Of a stretch of DNA of 64,000 bases, positions 9,461-18,790 are shown one piece after another. Under the pieces are notes generated by a model. It worked only from the letters and a program-made list of their open reading frames with translations. It did not search any database and had not been told where the DNA came from. This DNA comes from Kribbella capetownensis (GTDB taxonomy: Bacteria; Actinomycetota; Actinomycetes; Propionibacteriales; Kribbellaceae), in NCBI RefSeq assembly GCF_004331485.1, contig NZ_SJKD01000005.1:124001-188000 (forward strand), given 5' to 3'. The stretch's first letter is position 1. Every line of letters begins with the position of its first letter. The translations under genes and the position numbers were made by a program.

Positions 9461-11231
9461 CCCGCGGATCCCGGACATGCGGGCGGCGATCAGGGATCGC
9501 TTGTTCCCCAGTGTGACGACGTGGAACCGGGTTGAGGGCCGCCCCCGGACGGCCGAGTTCAGCCGCGCGCTGCGAGCCGACGTGCGCGATCCGCTCTGGC
9601 TGCTGGCGCGGCAGTGGCAGCTTGGTGAGTTCCGGGCCGAGGACGCCGGTTCGCCGGTCACTGCGATGTTCCACCTGTCCACTGCGCGACCCACCCGGTT
9701 CGTGCCGCGCGACGAACCGCCGTCGGACCTTCCTGCCGATCTGCCACTCGAAGCGGTGGCAGAGCAACGCATGGTGCGGTTCATGATCGGCCGGGACCGG
9801 GGCGCATTCGACCTGCGGCTGGCGATGGGCCGCCGCTGGCTCAAGCTGATCGAGGCAGGGCTTCGGCCGCGGTTCATCGAGCTCTATCCGGTCGAGTTGC
9901 CCGACCCGCGGGCCGCGCTGGACGCCGCGCGGGTCGCGCACCCACGCGTGTGGGCGACGATTCAGGCGGCGGCCGGGCGGTTGATGGACGGGTTCGAGTT
10001 CTATACGCATCTGCGGCGGGACGGCCTGCCGTACGACGGCATCGACGGGCTGACGGATGTGCAGCAGCAAGCGCTCGACGTTGCCGGGCAGCGTTTCGTC
10101 GACTGGTTCCAGGATCTGATCGCGCAGCCGCGGAGCGCCGCCCGTGGTGCCTGGGACGCCACGCATCTGGAGCATCGGTTCGCCCTTGGTGCGCCGGGCG
10201 ATCCGGAACAGGTTCTGACCGCGGACGAATACCCGGGCGGGCGGCTGGACTGGTACTCGTTCTCGGTCGACCCGAACCATCCGCCGACCGGCGCCAGCGA
10301 CCCCACCGCCCGGGGCGCGGTGACCCGGACCGTCCTGCCCGGTCCCGTCCGGTACCCGGGTATGCCGAACTCGCGGTGGTGGGCGTTCGAGGACGGGCGG
10401 ACGAACTTCGGCGCCGTACAGGCAGACACGACCGACCTGATCCGGTTGATGCTGCTGGAGTTCGCGTTGGTCTTCAGTGACGACTGGATGCTGTTGCCGT
10501 GTGATCTCGATGTCGGTGCACTGGCCGCGGTGGATGGTGTGGCCGTGACCGATGTCTTCGGGCAACGCTTCTGGGTGGAGCCGACGGGAGTAGGGCAGGA
10601 CTGGCAGCGCTGGGGGATGTACCGGCTGACCGGCGGTGACGTCGGCTTGTTCCTCCCCGATGCCGCGCCGAAGGTTGCTGTCGGGCCGCCGCTGGAAGAC
10701 ATCGTCTTCATTCGCGACGAGAACGCGAACCTGGTCTGGGCCGTCGAGCGGGTGATCCCGCTGGTCACCGGTGATGGCGGCTCCGGCGAGGAGGCGGCCG
10801 GCGAGATGCTCGTGTACCTGCGCCGGCAGCACACGCCCCAGCCCGGGCCTTCTCCGGCGGCGCCGATCGCGTATCGTGTGATGACCACGGTGCCGGAGCA
10901 CTGGATTCCCTTCATCCCGGTGCATGTCCCGGGCGACGCCCGAGAGATCCAATTGCAACGCGCCGCCCTGCCCCGAATCCTCGACGACGGCCCGGGCCGA
11001 CCGGAGCTGGTCCGCCCGCGGACCACGATCCTGCGCGAAGGCCTGGACCCCGGTACGCCGTACTTCGTCCCGGAGGAGGAAGTGCCACGCGCCGGGACCC
11101 GCGTCACGGTCGCCTACAACCGCACCCGCCGCCCCGACGGCCGCCCCATCATCTGGCTCAGCGTTCACCGCGAATCAGGCCGGGGCGAAGCCTCCAGCGG
11201 CCTTACCTTCGACCACCTCTCCACCCCCTGA
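9453..11231 (+). CDS. Unknown protein, last gene of the giant-protein operon (592 aa)
   Basis: ATG at 9453 overlaps the upstream stop by eight bases. Near the N-terminus (about residues 45-65) it has a conserved-looking stretch with LARQWQLGEFRAEDAGSPV, followed by a mixed alpha/beta body. There is no signal peptide or membrane helix. Trp/Tyr-rich patches (about 265-310, including WYSF and RWWAFEDG) look like a folded core. I do not recognise the family. It ends the operon; the next gene is on the opposite strand 64 bases further on. Confidence 0.85.
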   Translation: MPSPRIPDMRAAIRDRLFPSVTTWNRVEGRPRTAEFSRALRADVRDPLWLLARQWQLGEFRAEDAGSPVTAMFHLSTARPTRFVPRDEPPSDLPADLPLEAVAEQRMVRFMIGRDRGAFDLRLAMGRRWLKLIEAGLRPRFIELYPVELPDPRAALDAARVAHPRVWATIQAAAGRLMDGFEFYTHLRRDGLPYDGIDGLTDVQQQALDVAGQRFVDWFQDLIAQPRSAARGAWDATHLEHRFALGAPGDPEQVLTADEYPGGRLDWYSFSVDPNHPPTGASDPTARGAVTRTVLPGPVRYPGMPNSRWWAFEDGRTNFGAVQADTTDLIRLMLLEFALVFSDDWMLLPCDLDVGALAAVDGVAVTDVFGQRFWVEPTGVGQDWQRWGMYRLTGGDVGLFLPDAAPKVAVGPPLEDIVFIRDENANLVWAVERVIPLVTGDGGSGEEAAGEMLVYLRRQHTPQPGPSPAAPIAYRVMTTVPEHWIPFIPVHVPGDAREIQLQRAALPRILDDGPGRPELVRPRTTILREGLDPGTPYFVPEEEVPRAGTRVTVAYNRTRRPDGRPIIWLSVHRESGRGEASSGLTFDHLSTP

Positions 11232-11295
11232 CCGCAACGGACGCGGCGATCGTGCTCGCCAACACTCTCGCCGCCGTCCGGGTCTCGGCGGTTGG

Positions 11296-11871
11296 TTAGT
11301 GGGTTACGTCGTATACGAGTTTTTGGAGGCCGTTGGGGTAGGACTGGCTTTCGGCGAGGGTGAGCATTTGTTTGTCTTTGTCGGTGTCGCTGAAGAGGCG
11401 TTTGCCGGCGCCCAGGAGGACGGGGAAGACCAGCAGGTGGTAGCGGTCGATCAGGCCGGCGTCGGAGAGGTTGCGGTCCAGGGTGGCGCTGCCGTGGATG
11501 ATGATCGGGCCGCCGTCGGTCTCCTTGAGGGCGGCTACGTCGTCCAGTGAGCGCAGGATGGTGATGTCACCCCAGTTGGTGACCAGGTCCTTGTCCTGCA
11601 GGGTGGTCGACACGACGTACTTCGGCAGGACCTTGTAGCGCGGGAAGTCCTCGAGCATGTCCGGCCAGACGGGCGAGAAGGCCTCGTAGCTGACCCGGCC
11701 CATCATCATGGCCGCGGCCTGCTCCTGCTCGCGGCCTTTGATCTCGTACGCCGACTCGTCGAACGCGACGTCCTTGAACGTCCAGCCGGAGTTGCGGTAG
11801 CCGGGCTCCCCGCCGGGTGCCTCGACGACGCCGTCGAGTGAGACGAACGCGGTGGCGATCAGGGGGCGCAT
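11296..11871 (-). CDS. Dihydrofolate reductase-family protein (RibD C-terminal fold)
   Basis: 191 residues. The N-terminus MRPLIATAFVSLDGVVEAPG and the later GPIIIHGSATLDRNL and FPVLLGAGKRLF segments are typical of the actinobacterial RibD_C/DHFR-like reductases, which bind NADPH; the substrates of most members are unknown. The start at 11871 is chosen because a strong AAGGAGGG Shine-Dalgarno lies just upstream; the open frame continues further without support. It is probably a cytosolic monocistronic gene. Housekeeping FolA is unlikely, because these small paralogues are numerous in actinomycetes. Confidence 0.85.
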   Translation of the reverse strand: MRPLIATAFVSLDGVVEAPGGEPGYRNSGWTFKDVAFDESAYEIKGREQEQAAAMMMGRVSYEAFSPVWPDMLEDFPRYKVLPKYVVSTTLQDKDLVTNWGDITILRSLDDVAALKETDGGPIIIHGSATLDRNLSDAGLIDRYHLLVFPVLLGAGKRLFSDTDKDKQMLTLAESQSYPNGLQKLVYDVTH

Positions 11872-11972
11872 CAGTTCCCTCCTTGGGGTGATGTGACGTG
11901 CTGTCGTCAATGCGTCGAACACGAGTCCCCGGGGTCGACACATCGCGTCGACAACGTATATCCGCCGGGAGA

Positions 11973-13181
11973 TCACGGGAGCGTGTGCAGGTGGTTGCGC
12001 GCGGTGAGTACGCCGAACGCGACCATGGCGAACGTCGTCAGCACGGCCGGCAGGAAGAACACGTGCGGGAGACCGATGGCCGCCACGCCGATGCCGCCGA
12101 TCGTGCCGCCGACCGCGGAGCCGAGCGGGATCGCGCTGAGGAAGATGCCCGACGCCGTACCTACGCCTTCGGGGTAGAGCTCCTGCGCGATCGACACTCC
12201 GAGCGCGCCAACGCACGCCCAGAGACCGGCTGTCAGTGCTTGCCCGAGGAACAGTCCACCTACTGAGGTGCTGGTCGCGTAGGCGAGGTTCCCGGCCAGG
12301 CCCATCGCGGCGCCTCCCGTCATGACCAGCATCGGCCCGAAGCGGTCGGCCAGCCGGGCGACCACGGGCAGGAGCAACAGTTCGAGCAGCGGCTGTACGC
12401 CGATCACCGCGCCGCGCACCGAATCGGAGACATGGAGCTGTTCGGCCATGTAGATGGGCAGGTAGCCGAACTTGATCGTGTCACCGGTCATCGCCAGTAC
12501 GCAGACAGCGGTGAAGATGAGCAACGGCATCAGGTGGTCGATCTGCCGACGGCTGGCGGGTCGTGGCGGCATCGACAAGTTGTGATAGCGCTCCACCCGT
12601 TGGCGCCCGAGCGGGATCAGCTGCGCGAAGGTGCAGACGGCGGTCGCCACCAAGAGCGCTCGAAGCCCGAACACACCGCCGAACCAGCTACCGAAGACCG
12701 GCCCCAGGATCCAGCCGGTGGTGAACGCCATCCGGACCGTTGCCACGACCCGGTTCTCGGCTTTCGTGGGGTGCCGGCTCAGCTCGTCCCGGCAGGCCGC
12801 GAACAGCTGCGCCATGGATCCGCCGGCCACACTCAGCGCCACGGCGCTGATCACGAACGGGAGCCATACCGTGTTCGCGGCGGCCATCGCGAGCCAGGCG
12901 GCAGTCCCGACCAGCGCGCAGATGCGGAACCAGAGCAGTCGATCATGGCTCCGGTCCGACAACCGGCCCACCACGTAGCCGGCAACCGGAGCGGCCAAGT
13001 TCGTGATGTAGTACAGGCCGGCCACGGGCAGGGGAGCGCCCAAGTCGCGGACGAGGAACAGGGTCAGCTGAGGAGTCGCGGCCGACACCCCGATGCCGGC
13101 GATCAGCAAGGCCAAGAACGCCGAACGGTAGAAACGCGACTGGACGACAATGCTCAGCGCAGACTCGGACCGGTCGAGCAT
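11973..13181 (-). CDS. MFS transporter, sugar-efflux (SET)-like
   Basis: 402 residues with about 12 hydrophobic helices, the usual size of major facilitator proteins. The loop RDELSRHPTKAENRVVATVR followed by TGWILGPVFGSW (about residues 125-160) resembles the SetA/SotB sugar-efflux branch. Start at 13181 is placed after a GGGGGGAGG Shine-Dalgarno; the longer frame is low-complexity Arg-rich and probably not translated. Expected in the cytoplasmic membrane, exporting small sugars, sugar analogues or drugs by proton antiport. Substrate cannot be read from sequence. Confidence 0.85.
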   Translation of the reverse strand: MLDRSESALSIVVQSRFYRSAFLALLIAGIGVSAATPQLTLFLVRDLGAPLPVAGLYYITNLAAPVAGYVVGRLSDRSHDRLLWFRICALVGTAAWLAMAAANTVWLPFVISAVALSVAGGSMAQLFAACRDELSRHPTKAENRVVATVRMAFTTGWILGPVFGSWFGGVFGLRALLVATAVCTFAQLIPLGRQRVERYHNLSMPPRPASRRQIDHLMPLLIFTAVCVLAMTGDTIKFGYLPIYMAEQLHVSDSVRGAVIGVQPLLELLLLPVVARLADRFGPMLVMTGGAAMGLAGNLAYATSTSVGGLFLGQALTAGLWACVGALGVSIAQELYPEGVGTASGIFLSAIPLGSAVGGTIGGIGVAAIGLPHVFFLPAVLTTFAMVAFGVLTARNHLHTLP

Positions 13182-13264
13182 TGGCCTCCCCCCAAGTCGC
13201 GGCTGACGAAACCCTATCTGGCCTGACCCGGTCCACGCCCCGCTGTCCGGCGTACGGTGATCAG

Positions 13265-13582
13265 ATGATCGCGCGCATGTGGCGGGGCTGGGTGCCCACC
13301 GAGAAGGCGGCCGAGTACGTCGACATCGTCGAGCGCACCGGGATGTCCGGCTATCGGCGTACGCCGGGAAACCAGGGCGCACAGCTGCTCACCCGCGATC
13401 TCGGCGACGGCCGGACCGAGATCATCACGCTGAGCTGGTGGACCGGCCTCGACCACATCCGCGCCTTCGCCGGCGACGATATCAGCCACGCCAAGTACTA
13501 CCCCGAGGACGACGCGTACCTCCTCGACCGGGAGGAGACAGTCACCCACTTCGAGGTCGCTCCGCTGCCGAGCGAGGCGTGA
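13265..13582 (+). CDS. Antibiotic biosynthesis monooxygenase (ABM)-fold protein
   Basis: 105 residues beginning MIARMWRGWVPTEKAAEYVD, then LLTRDLGDGRTEIITLSWW and ISHAKYYPEDDAYLL: the small ferredoxin-like ABM/Dabb layout. ATG at 13265 matches the natural N-terminus; the upstream extension is not family-like. Many members are small haem-degrading or quinone-forming monooxygenases, others have no known activity, so the reaction is not assignable. Divergent from the MFS gene, 83 bases apart. Confidence 0.75.
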   Translation: MIARMWRGWVPTEKAAEYVDIVERTGMSGYRRTPGNQGAQLLTRDLGDGRTEIITLSWWTGLDHIRAFAGDDISHAKYYPEDDAYLLDREETVTHFEVAPLPSEA

Positions 13583-13635
13583 CTACTGTGGTTCCTGACG
13601 GCCGCCTGACCGCCAGCTGCGCTTGAGGAGGAATC

Positions 13636-13950
13636 ATGACGGATGAACCGTTCGAGACGTCTGAGAATGCTCGGCGCGATCGGCGGGAGCACGGCGGCGC
13701 TTCGTCGCTGCGACCCGATGACGACGAGCTGGCCCGGCGGACCGAGCAGGAGCGGGTCGAGGCCGGTATCGACGACTACGACCCGGACGACGTACCGCCG
13801 GCGACCGACGAGCCGGTGCCGACCGACCTGACCGAGTCCGAGGACTACCAGGAGGCCGAGGCGGAGTTCCGCCGGGAAGAGTCCGAGGGCGAGGTCTACC
13901 CACTGACCGAGAAGCACCCGTTCCCACCGAGCCACTACGACCGTTCCTGA
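13636..13950 (+). CDS. Small, strongly acidic hypothetical protein
   Basis: 104 residues preceded by GAGGAGG about 8 bases before ATG. Composition is extremely rich in Asp/Glu with scattered Arg/Pro and almost no hydrophobic stretch (DDYDPDDVPPATDEPVPTD), so it is probably intrinsically disordered. It ends with a short ordered-looking tail (VYPLTEKHPFPPSHYDRS). Such proteins are common in actinobacteria and usually unannotated. No function can be given. Confidence 0.7.
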   Translation: MTDEPFETSENARRDRREHGGASSLRPDDDELARRTEQERVEAGIDDYDPDDVPPATDEPVPTDLTESEDYQEAEAEFRREESEGEVYPLTEKHPFPPSHYDRS

Positions 13951-13965
13951 GCCGGCCGCGGATGA

Positions 13966-15354
13966 TCACGGCCTGAGCGTGAGCAGGTCTGCCAAGCCGA
14001 AGGTTGGTCCGGCGGTGGGCAGGGTCGGCTCCCAGGTTGGTTCGAGGCTCAGGTAGCTGGCCGGGTCGGCGCGAAGGAGGCCGATCAGGACCTCCGCGAC
14101 GATCTGGCCGCCTACCGGGCCCAGCCGGTCGCCGTCGCCGCGGTGTTCTGACTCCTTCAGGATGTAGAACCACAGCGGCGTACCGTGCGGCCAGTTCTGC
14201 TCCAGCTCGTCTGCCGTCAGCGGCTCCGCGCCAATTTGCTTGGCGATCGCCTCGCCGCTGGGTAGCTGAGTCGTTTCGCCGCGGAGCAGGTCGCGGACCG
14301 CGAGCGAGCGGTACGACGCGGTGTCGACCGCGCCGGTGACCTGCTCGGGCAGCCCGATGAGGCTGGCTGCGAGCCGACCGTCGAGGCGTTTGGCGCGCTG
14401 CGCAGGTGGGCGACCGGGCAGATCGAAGATCTGCGCGAGATCCAGTCGCCGGTCGGCCGGTGGCGGACCGAACCCAACCAGATCGGGGAACAGCGGTACG
14501 GCGGGACCGCCTTCGACGAGCCGATAGGTGTGCCGGATCTGACCATGTCCATACCGGTACGCCGCATCGGCGAACTCCAACGGGATGTACGCCTCCAGCG
14601 GCGCCGGCGCGAACCACCGGCCGCCCTCGGCGAGCACCTGCTGCACCAGTGGCGCGCCGACCAGCCGCGGCAGGAAGTCATGGACCACGATCCACTGGTA
14701 GTGCCACGTCAGCGCGGTCCGGGCCTCGCCGAAAACATCGCCCTCGGATACGCCGTCTGCGCGCAGCTTGTCAACAATCTGATTGTGGGCATGTAGCAGC
14801 GCAACGTGCAGCGTCAGCGAGAACAGATGGACGTCGTTGCGCGGGTCTCCGATCAACGCGACGCCCTGGTGGTTGCGCGGTACATCGCCACCGTCGGGAC
14901 CGAGCAGGAACCTCGTCGGGTCGGCCAGATCGAACAGGTACGGCGATCCGATCGGGCCGTTGGAGTACACGATCTCCAGGTTGAGCCTCGGAGTGCGGGC
15001 GTTGCGCAGTGCCTCGGAGTCGACGCCACCGGCGATGGGAGAGCGGTCGGCGGTGACGTCGTGGGCGATCAACTGTCCGAAGAAGGGCCAGCCGGCGGCT
15101 TCGGTCGCGTCGTCGCCCGCGCTGACCTCACCCAGAGCGGCGGCCGCGTCGCAGATGCCGCCAGTGCCGCCGGCGCGCATCAGCACCTGAGGGTCGGTGC
15201 CGAGCGGCTCCAGCCCGGGAAACATCCGCCCGTAACGCGCCGAGCCGGTGGGCCGGTCGACGGCGCGTGCCGGGCTGAGGCAATGGTCCCGGGCGACCTG
15301 GTGGCTGCCATGCACCTGGGGTGGAGTGCTGTGCGGCACCTGAACGACCTCCAT
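13966..15354 (-). CDS. Animal-type haem peroxidase
   Basis: About 462 residues. Landmarks of the animal haem peroxidase superfamily are visible: the distal-histidine motif FGQLIAHDVTADRS (about residues 92-105), LHVALLHAHNQIVDKL (about 180-195) and the proximal-histidine motif YRYGHGQIRHTYR (about 260-272). Members oxidise halides or organic substrates with peroxide; bacterial ones may be antimicrobial or radical-generating. No obvious signal peptide. A good Shine-Dalgarno (GGAGG) lies inside the open frame, so GTG at 15339 may be the real start. It lies 24 bases after the MMPL gene and is probably co-transcribed with it. Confidence 0.85.
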   Translation of the reverse strand: MEVVQVPHSTPPQVHGSHQVARDHCLSPARAVDRPTGSARYGRMFPGLEPLGTDPQVLMRAGGTGGICDAAAALGEVSAGDDATEAAGWPFFGQLIAHDVTADRSPIAGGVDSEALRNARTPRLNLEIVYSNGPIGSPYLFDLADPTRFLLGPDGGDVPRNHQGVALIGDPRNDVHLFSLTLHVALLHAHNQIVDKLRADGVSEGDVFGEARTALTWHYQWIVVHDFLPRLVGAPLVQQVLAEGGRWFAPAPLEAYIPLEFADAAYRYGHGQIRHTYRLVEGGPAVPLFPDLVGFGPPPADRRLDLAQIFDLPGRPPAQRAKRLDGRLAASLIGLPEQVTGAVDTASYRSLAVRDLLRGETTQLPSGEAIAKQIGAEPLTADELEQNWPHGTPLWFYILKESEHRGDGDRLGPVGGQIVAEVLIGLLRADPASYLSLEPTWEPTLPTAGPTFGLADLLTLRP

Positions 15355-15378
15355 GAAGAACGGGGACAGACGAGTCGC

Positions 15379-17493
15379 TCACTTAGACAGGACAGGCACT
15401 CGGTCTGTGACATCACGCGTACGTGTCCGCCAGGGCCGCGGAAGCCACCAGTTGGCGTTCCCGAGGAGAGTCATCAGCGCTGGGACCAGGGCCAGCCGCA
15501 CGATAGTCGCATCGATCAGCACGGCAACCGCCAGGCCGAGGCCGAACATCTTCGCGGTCGGATCGTCGGTGAGGGCGAAGCTGACGAAGACCGAGATCAT
15601 GATGAGCGCTGCCGAGGTGATCACGCGGCCGGTGCTCGCGATACCGTGGACCGTCGCGCTGCGATTGTCGCCGGTCCGCACGTACTCCTCCCGGATCCGG
15701 CTGAGCAGGAAGACCTCGTAGTCCATCGAGAGACCGAACACCACGGCGAACATGAACATCGGGATGAACGGCAGGATAGGAATCGTCGACTCCAACCCGA
15801 TCAGGTCCGCGGCCCAGCCCCACTGGAACACCATCACCATCACACCGAACGACGCGCCGATGCTCAGCAGGTTCATCAACGCGGCCTTCACCGGTACGAC
15901 GACCGAGCGGAAGACGAAGGTCAGCAGTACGACGGACAGCAGGATCACCGCCCCGATGAACAGCCCGAGCCGATCGTTGACCTTGGCACCGACATCCGCG
16001 AGCGTCGCCGTCTGACCACCGACATGCGCTGTCGCCGGGCTCTCCCGCAGTACCGACGGAAAGACCTCCGCGCGGAGCCGCTGCACCGTCGTCATCGTGG
16101 CATCGTCCTGCGGACCGGTCGTCGGTACGGCGATCAGCGTCGCGACTCCGGCCGAGGAGTTGACCTCGGGAGGTGCGACCGAGGCGATCCCCGGGTCGCC
16201 CTTGACGGCGTCGAACAACGGCTGCACGACGGTCGGATCCTTCGAGATGTCGACGGCGACGACCAGCGGGCCGTTGCTCCCGGCACCGAATCCCGTGGCG
16301 ACGAGGTCGTACGCGCGGCGCTCGGTTCGTTGGACGGGAAGCGCACCGTCATCGGGTGTGCCGACCCGGAGCGCGAGAACCGGCGCGGCGAGTGCGAGCA
16401 GCAGAACAGTCGCGCTGATTGCATACGCGACGGCGTGCCGCGATACGTGTCCCGCCCAGCGTTGCCAACCCGGACCGGGGGAGGACCGCACGCGTCGTAC
16501 CCGGAGGCGGTTGATCCGGTGCCCGGCAAGGCCGAGGAACGCCGGTAGCAGTGTGAGCGACGCGAGCACCATGATCAGAACGATGAGTGAGATGGCAACG
16601 CCACCAGCGGTCATGAAGGGTACGCCGGCCACGAACAGCCCGAGGATCGCGACCACCACCGTGCCGCCGGCGAAGAGCACAGCCTGACCCGCGGTGGCGA
16701 CCGCACGCCCGACGGACTCCTCGACGCTCATCCCGTGGGCGAGGGACTCGCGGTGCCGCGTGACGATGATCAGCGCGTAGTCGATACCGACGCCGAGGCC
16801 GATCATGCTGCCGAGCACAGGCGCCCAACTGGGCAGCTCGATCAGGTACGTGACGAGGGACAGCGAACTGATCCCCAGCGCGAGACCGAACAGCGCCATC
16901 CCGATCGGCAATCCCATCGCGATGATCGAACCGAACGCGAGCAGCAGGATGACGATCGCCGCGATCAGGCCGAACAACTCGCCGAGGCCGGCCTGGCCCT
17001 CTTCGAAGGCGTAGAACAGGTCGCCGCCCAGCTCGATCCGCAACGGCGAACCAGTGGCTGCCAACGACTTGAGGTTGTCCAGGTCGCTCGGCTCCAGCTC
17101 ATCCAGCACCGGGTACTGAAGCCGGATGAGCCCGACCCGGCCGTCGGGTGAGATGACAGGATCGCCCACGCGAAGCACCTGAGGAAGCTCGGCCGCAGTC
17201 GACTGGACCCGGCCGAGGGCAGCCCGCAGCTCCGCCGAGGTGAGCGTCGCGTTCGGGTCGCGCGGGGTGACGACCACTTGCGCGGTCAGCCCGGCTTGAT
17301 CCGCCCCGGCGGCCGACAGCAGATCGGTCGCGTACTGCGAGTCGACGCCCGGTGCCCCGAACGACTCTTCGAGTTTCTTGCCGAAGGCGCCGGACGCCGC
17401 GACCACGAGAGCCGCCACCACCAGCCACGCTCCGATGACGATCCACGGCCGGCGTGCGGCGTACCGGCCCAGTCTGTAGAGATTCGACCTCAT
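15379..17493 (-). CDS. MMPL-family RND transporter
   Basis: 704 residues. Start MRSNLYRLGRYAARRPW is preceded by GAAGGAG. A first transmembrane helix at about 18-38 is followed by a large extracytoplasmic domain, then a block of about five helices (170-330), and the same pattern repeats in the second half: the duplicated MMPL/RND layout. Motifs GVGIDYALIIVTRHRE and GLSMDYEVFLLSRIREEY are the paired family signatures with the transmembrane Asp-Tyr proton relay. It likely exports lipids or hydrophobic compounds using the proton gradient. It is divergent from a two-component system, 157 bases away, which may control it. Confidence 0.92.
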   Translation of the reverse strand: MRSNLYRLGRYAARRPWIVIGAWLVVAALVVAASGAFGKKLEESFGAPGVDSQYATDLLSAAGADQAGLTAQVVVTPRDPNATLTSAELRAALGRVQSTAAELPQVLRVGDPVISPDGRVGLIRLQYPVLDELEPSDLDNLKSLAATGSPLRIELGGDLFYAFEEGQAGLGELFGLIAAIVILLLAFGSIIAMGLPIGMALFGLALGISSLSLVTYLIELPSWAPVLGSMIGLGVGIDYALIIVTRHRESLAHGMSVEESVGRAVATAGQAVLFAGGTVVVAILGLFVAGVPFMTAGGVAISLIVLIMVLASLTLLPAFLGLAGHRINRLRVRRVRSSPGPGWQRWAGHVSRHAVAYAISATVLLLALAAPVLALRVGTPDDGALPVQRTERRAYDLVATGFGAGSNGPLVVAVDISKDPTVVQPLFDAVKGDPGIASVAPPEVNSSAGVATLIAVPTTGPQDDATMTTVQRLRAEVFPSVLRESPATAHVGGQTATLADVGAKVNDRLGLFIGAVILLSVVLLTFVFRSVVVPVKAALMNLLSIGASFGVMVMVFQWGWAADLIGLESTIPILPFIPMFMFAVVFGLSMDYEVFLLSRIREEYVRTGDNRSATVHGIASTGRVITSAALIMISVFVSFALTDDPTAKMFGLGLAVAVLIDATIVRLALVPALMTLLGNANWWLPRPWRTRTRDVTDRVPVLSK

Positions 17494-17650
17494 GGTTCAG
17501 CTCCTTCGGCGAGGGTTCGCGATCATCGTGTCGGCGACGAGCCCGACCGCGCCTCGGGCGATGGGGCGGACCTTCCTCGGCCGATCAGCCGAGCCGCGAG
17601 CCGTACTTTGAGCCGATCCACCGGGCGCTCGAAGTCCCTACGCTGTGGGC
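17494..17650. promoter_or_regulatory. Divergent promoter region, MMPL/peroxidase versus two-component system
   Basis: 157 non-coding bases separate the MMPL start (minus) from the kinase start (plus), so both promoters and probably the response-regulator operator lie here. I see no convincing palindrome or standard -10/-35 pair. Confidence 0.45.
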
Positions 17651-18790
17651 ATGGTGAGAAACGCCGTCCGCTCGCTGCTGGCCGAGCCGCGAGCGCCGTA
17701 TCCGCCCAAGCGGGTGTGGCGCGACTGGGTGCTCGTGGCCGGCTTGCTGACGTCGGTGGTCATCGAAGGCGTGGTCCGCGACGACCTGGTCTGGAGGCCT
17801 CTCGCGATCGTGGTGGGCGTGGGTGTCGTCTGGGCGCTCCTGTGGCGACGTACCCAGCCGCTCGCCGTGGTGGCCGCGGTGTTCGGCGCCCTGATCGTGA
17901 TCGACGTCGTTGCCTTGATCAGCGGGCGCGCGCCGTTCGGCCTGAACTCGATGATCTGCGTGATCCTGCTGCCCTACGCACTCGTCCGCTGGGGATCCGG
18001 GCGGGAGATCGGCATCGGTCTGGTGATCATCGTGGTCGCGATGGTGCTGGGGAACGTCAGCGACTTCACCGGGTACGTCGAAGCCGTCGTCGGCAGCATG
18101 CTCTTGTTGTTCCCGGCAACGCTCGGGGCGGCGGTCCGCTACCGATCGACTGCTCGGCTGCGCGAGCTGGATCAGGTACGGCTGCGCGAGCGCGAGCAGT
18201 TGGCTCGCGAGCTGCACGACACGGTCGCCCATCATGTGTCGGCGATCGTCATTCGAGCGCAAGCCGGCCGGGCTGTTGCCGCCTCCCGTCCGGAGGCTGC
18301 GGTGGACGCGCTCGCGGTGATCGAGGCCGAGGGCACACGGACTCTCGCGGAGATGCGACGGATGGTCGGCGTACTGCGTGATGAAGGGACTGCGGCGCTC
18401 GCGCCGAACCCGGGAGTGGCCGATCTGGAGCGGCTCGCCCGCAGCGTGGGGGATCGGGTTCAGGTCGAGGTGTCGGGCGATGTCGAGGACCTCGGACCTG
18501 CGGTGGATGCGGCGATCTACCGCATCGCTCAGGAGTCGATCACGAACGCCGTACGGCATGCACGTCAGGCGACTCGCATCGATGTCCGGGTGGCGGTGGA
18601 CGGCGACGCCGTACGGCTCACCATCCGCGACGACGGGGAAGGCGCGTCGGCGCCGGGGACCTCACTCGGTTATGGGTTGGTGGGGATGACCGAGCGCGCA
18701 ACGCTTCTCGGCGGATCGTTCGCCGCCGGGCCTTCCTCGGATCGCGGCTGGACTGTCGACGTGGTGCTGCCGAGAACGGCGGCCCGATGA
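17651..18790 (+). CDS. Sensor histidine kinase (HisKA_3, NarL-type partner)
   Basis: 379 residues. About four N-terminal hydrophobic helices (30-155) form a short membrane sensor with little extracellular loop. The dimerisation/phosphoacceptor helix carries ARELHDTVAHHVSAI (His about 190). The ATPase domain has IAQESITNAVRHA (N box) and DDGEGASAPGTSLGYGL (G1/G2 region). This is the DesK/LiaS-like HPK7 class. GTG six bases upstream (17645) is an alternative start. Stop overlaps the response regulator by four bases, so the two are translationally coupled. The location suggests control of the MMPL/peroxidase operon. Confidence 0.93.
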   Translation: MVRNAVRSLLAEPRAPYPPKRVWRDWVLVAGLLTSVVIEGVVRDDLVWRPLAIVVGVGVVWALLWRRTQPLAVVAAVFGALIVIDVVALISGRAPFGLNSMICVILLPYALVRWGSGREIGIGLVIIVVAMVLGNVSDFTGYVEAVVGSMLLLFPATLGAAVRYRSTARLRELDQVRLREREQLARELHDTVAHHVSAIVIRAQAGRAVAASRPEAAVDALAVIEAEGTRTLAEMRRMVGVLRDEGTAALAPNPGVADLERLARSVGDRVQVEVSGDVEDLGPAVDAAIYRIAQESITNAVRHARQATRIDVRVAVDGDAVRLTIRDDGEGASAPGTSLGYGLVGMTERATLLGGSFAAGPSSDRGWTVDVVLPRTAAR

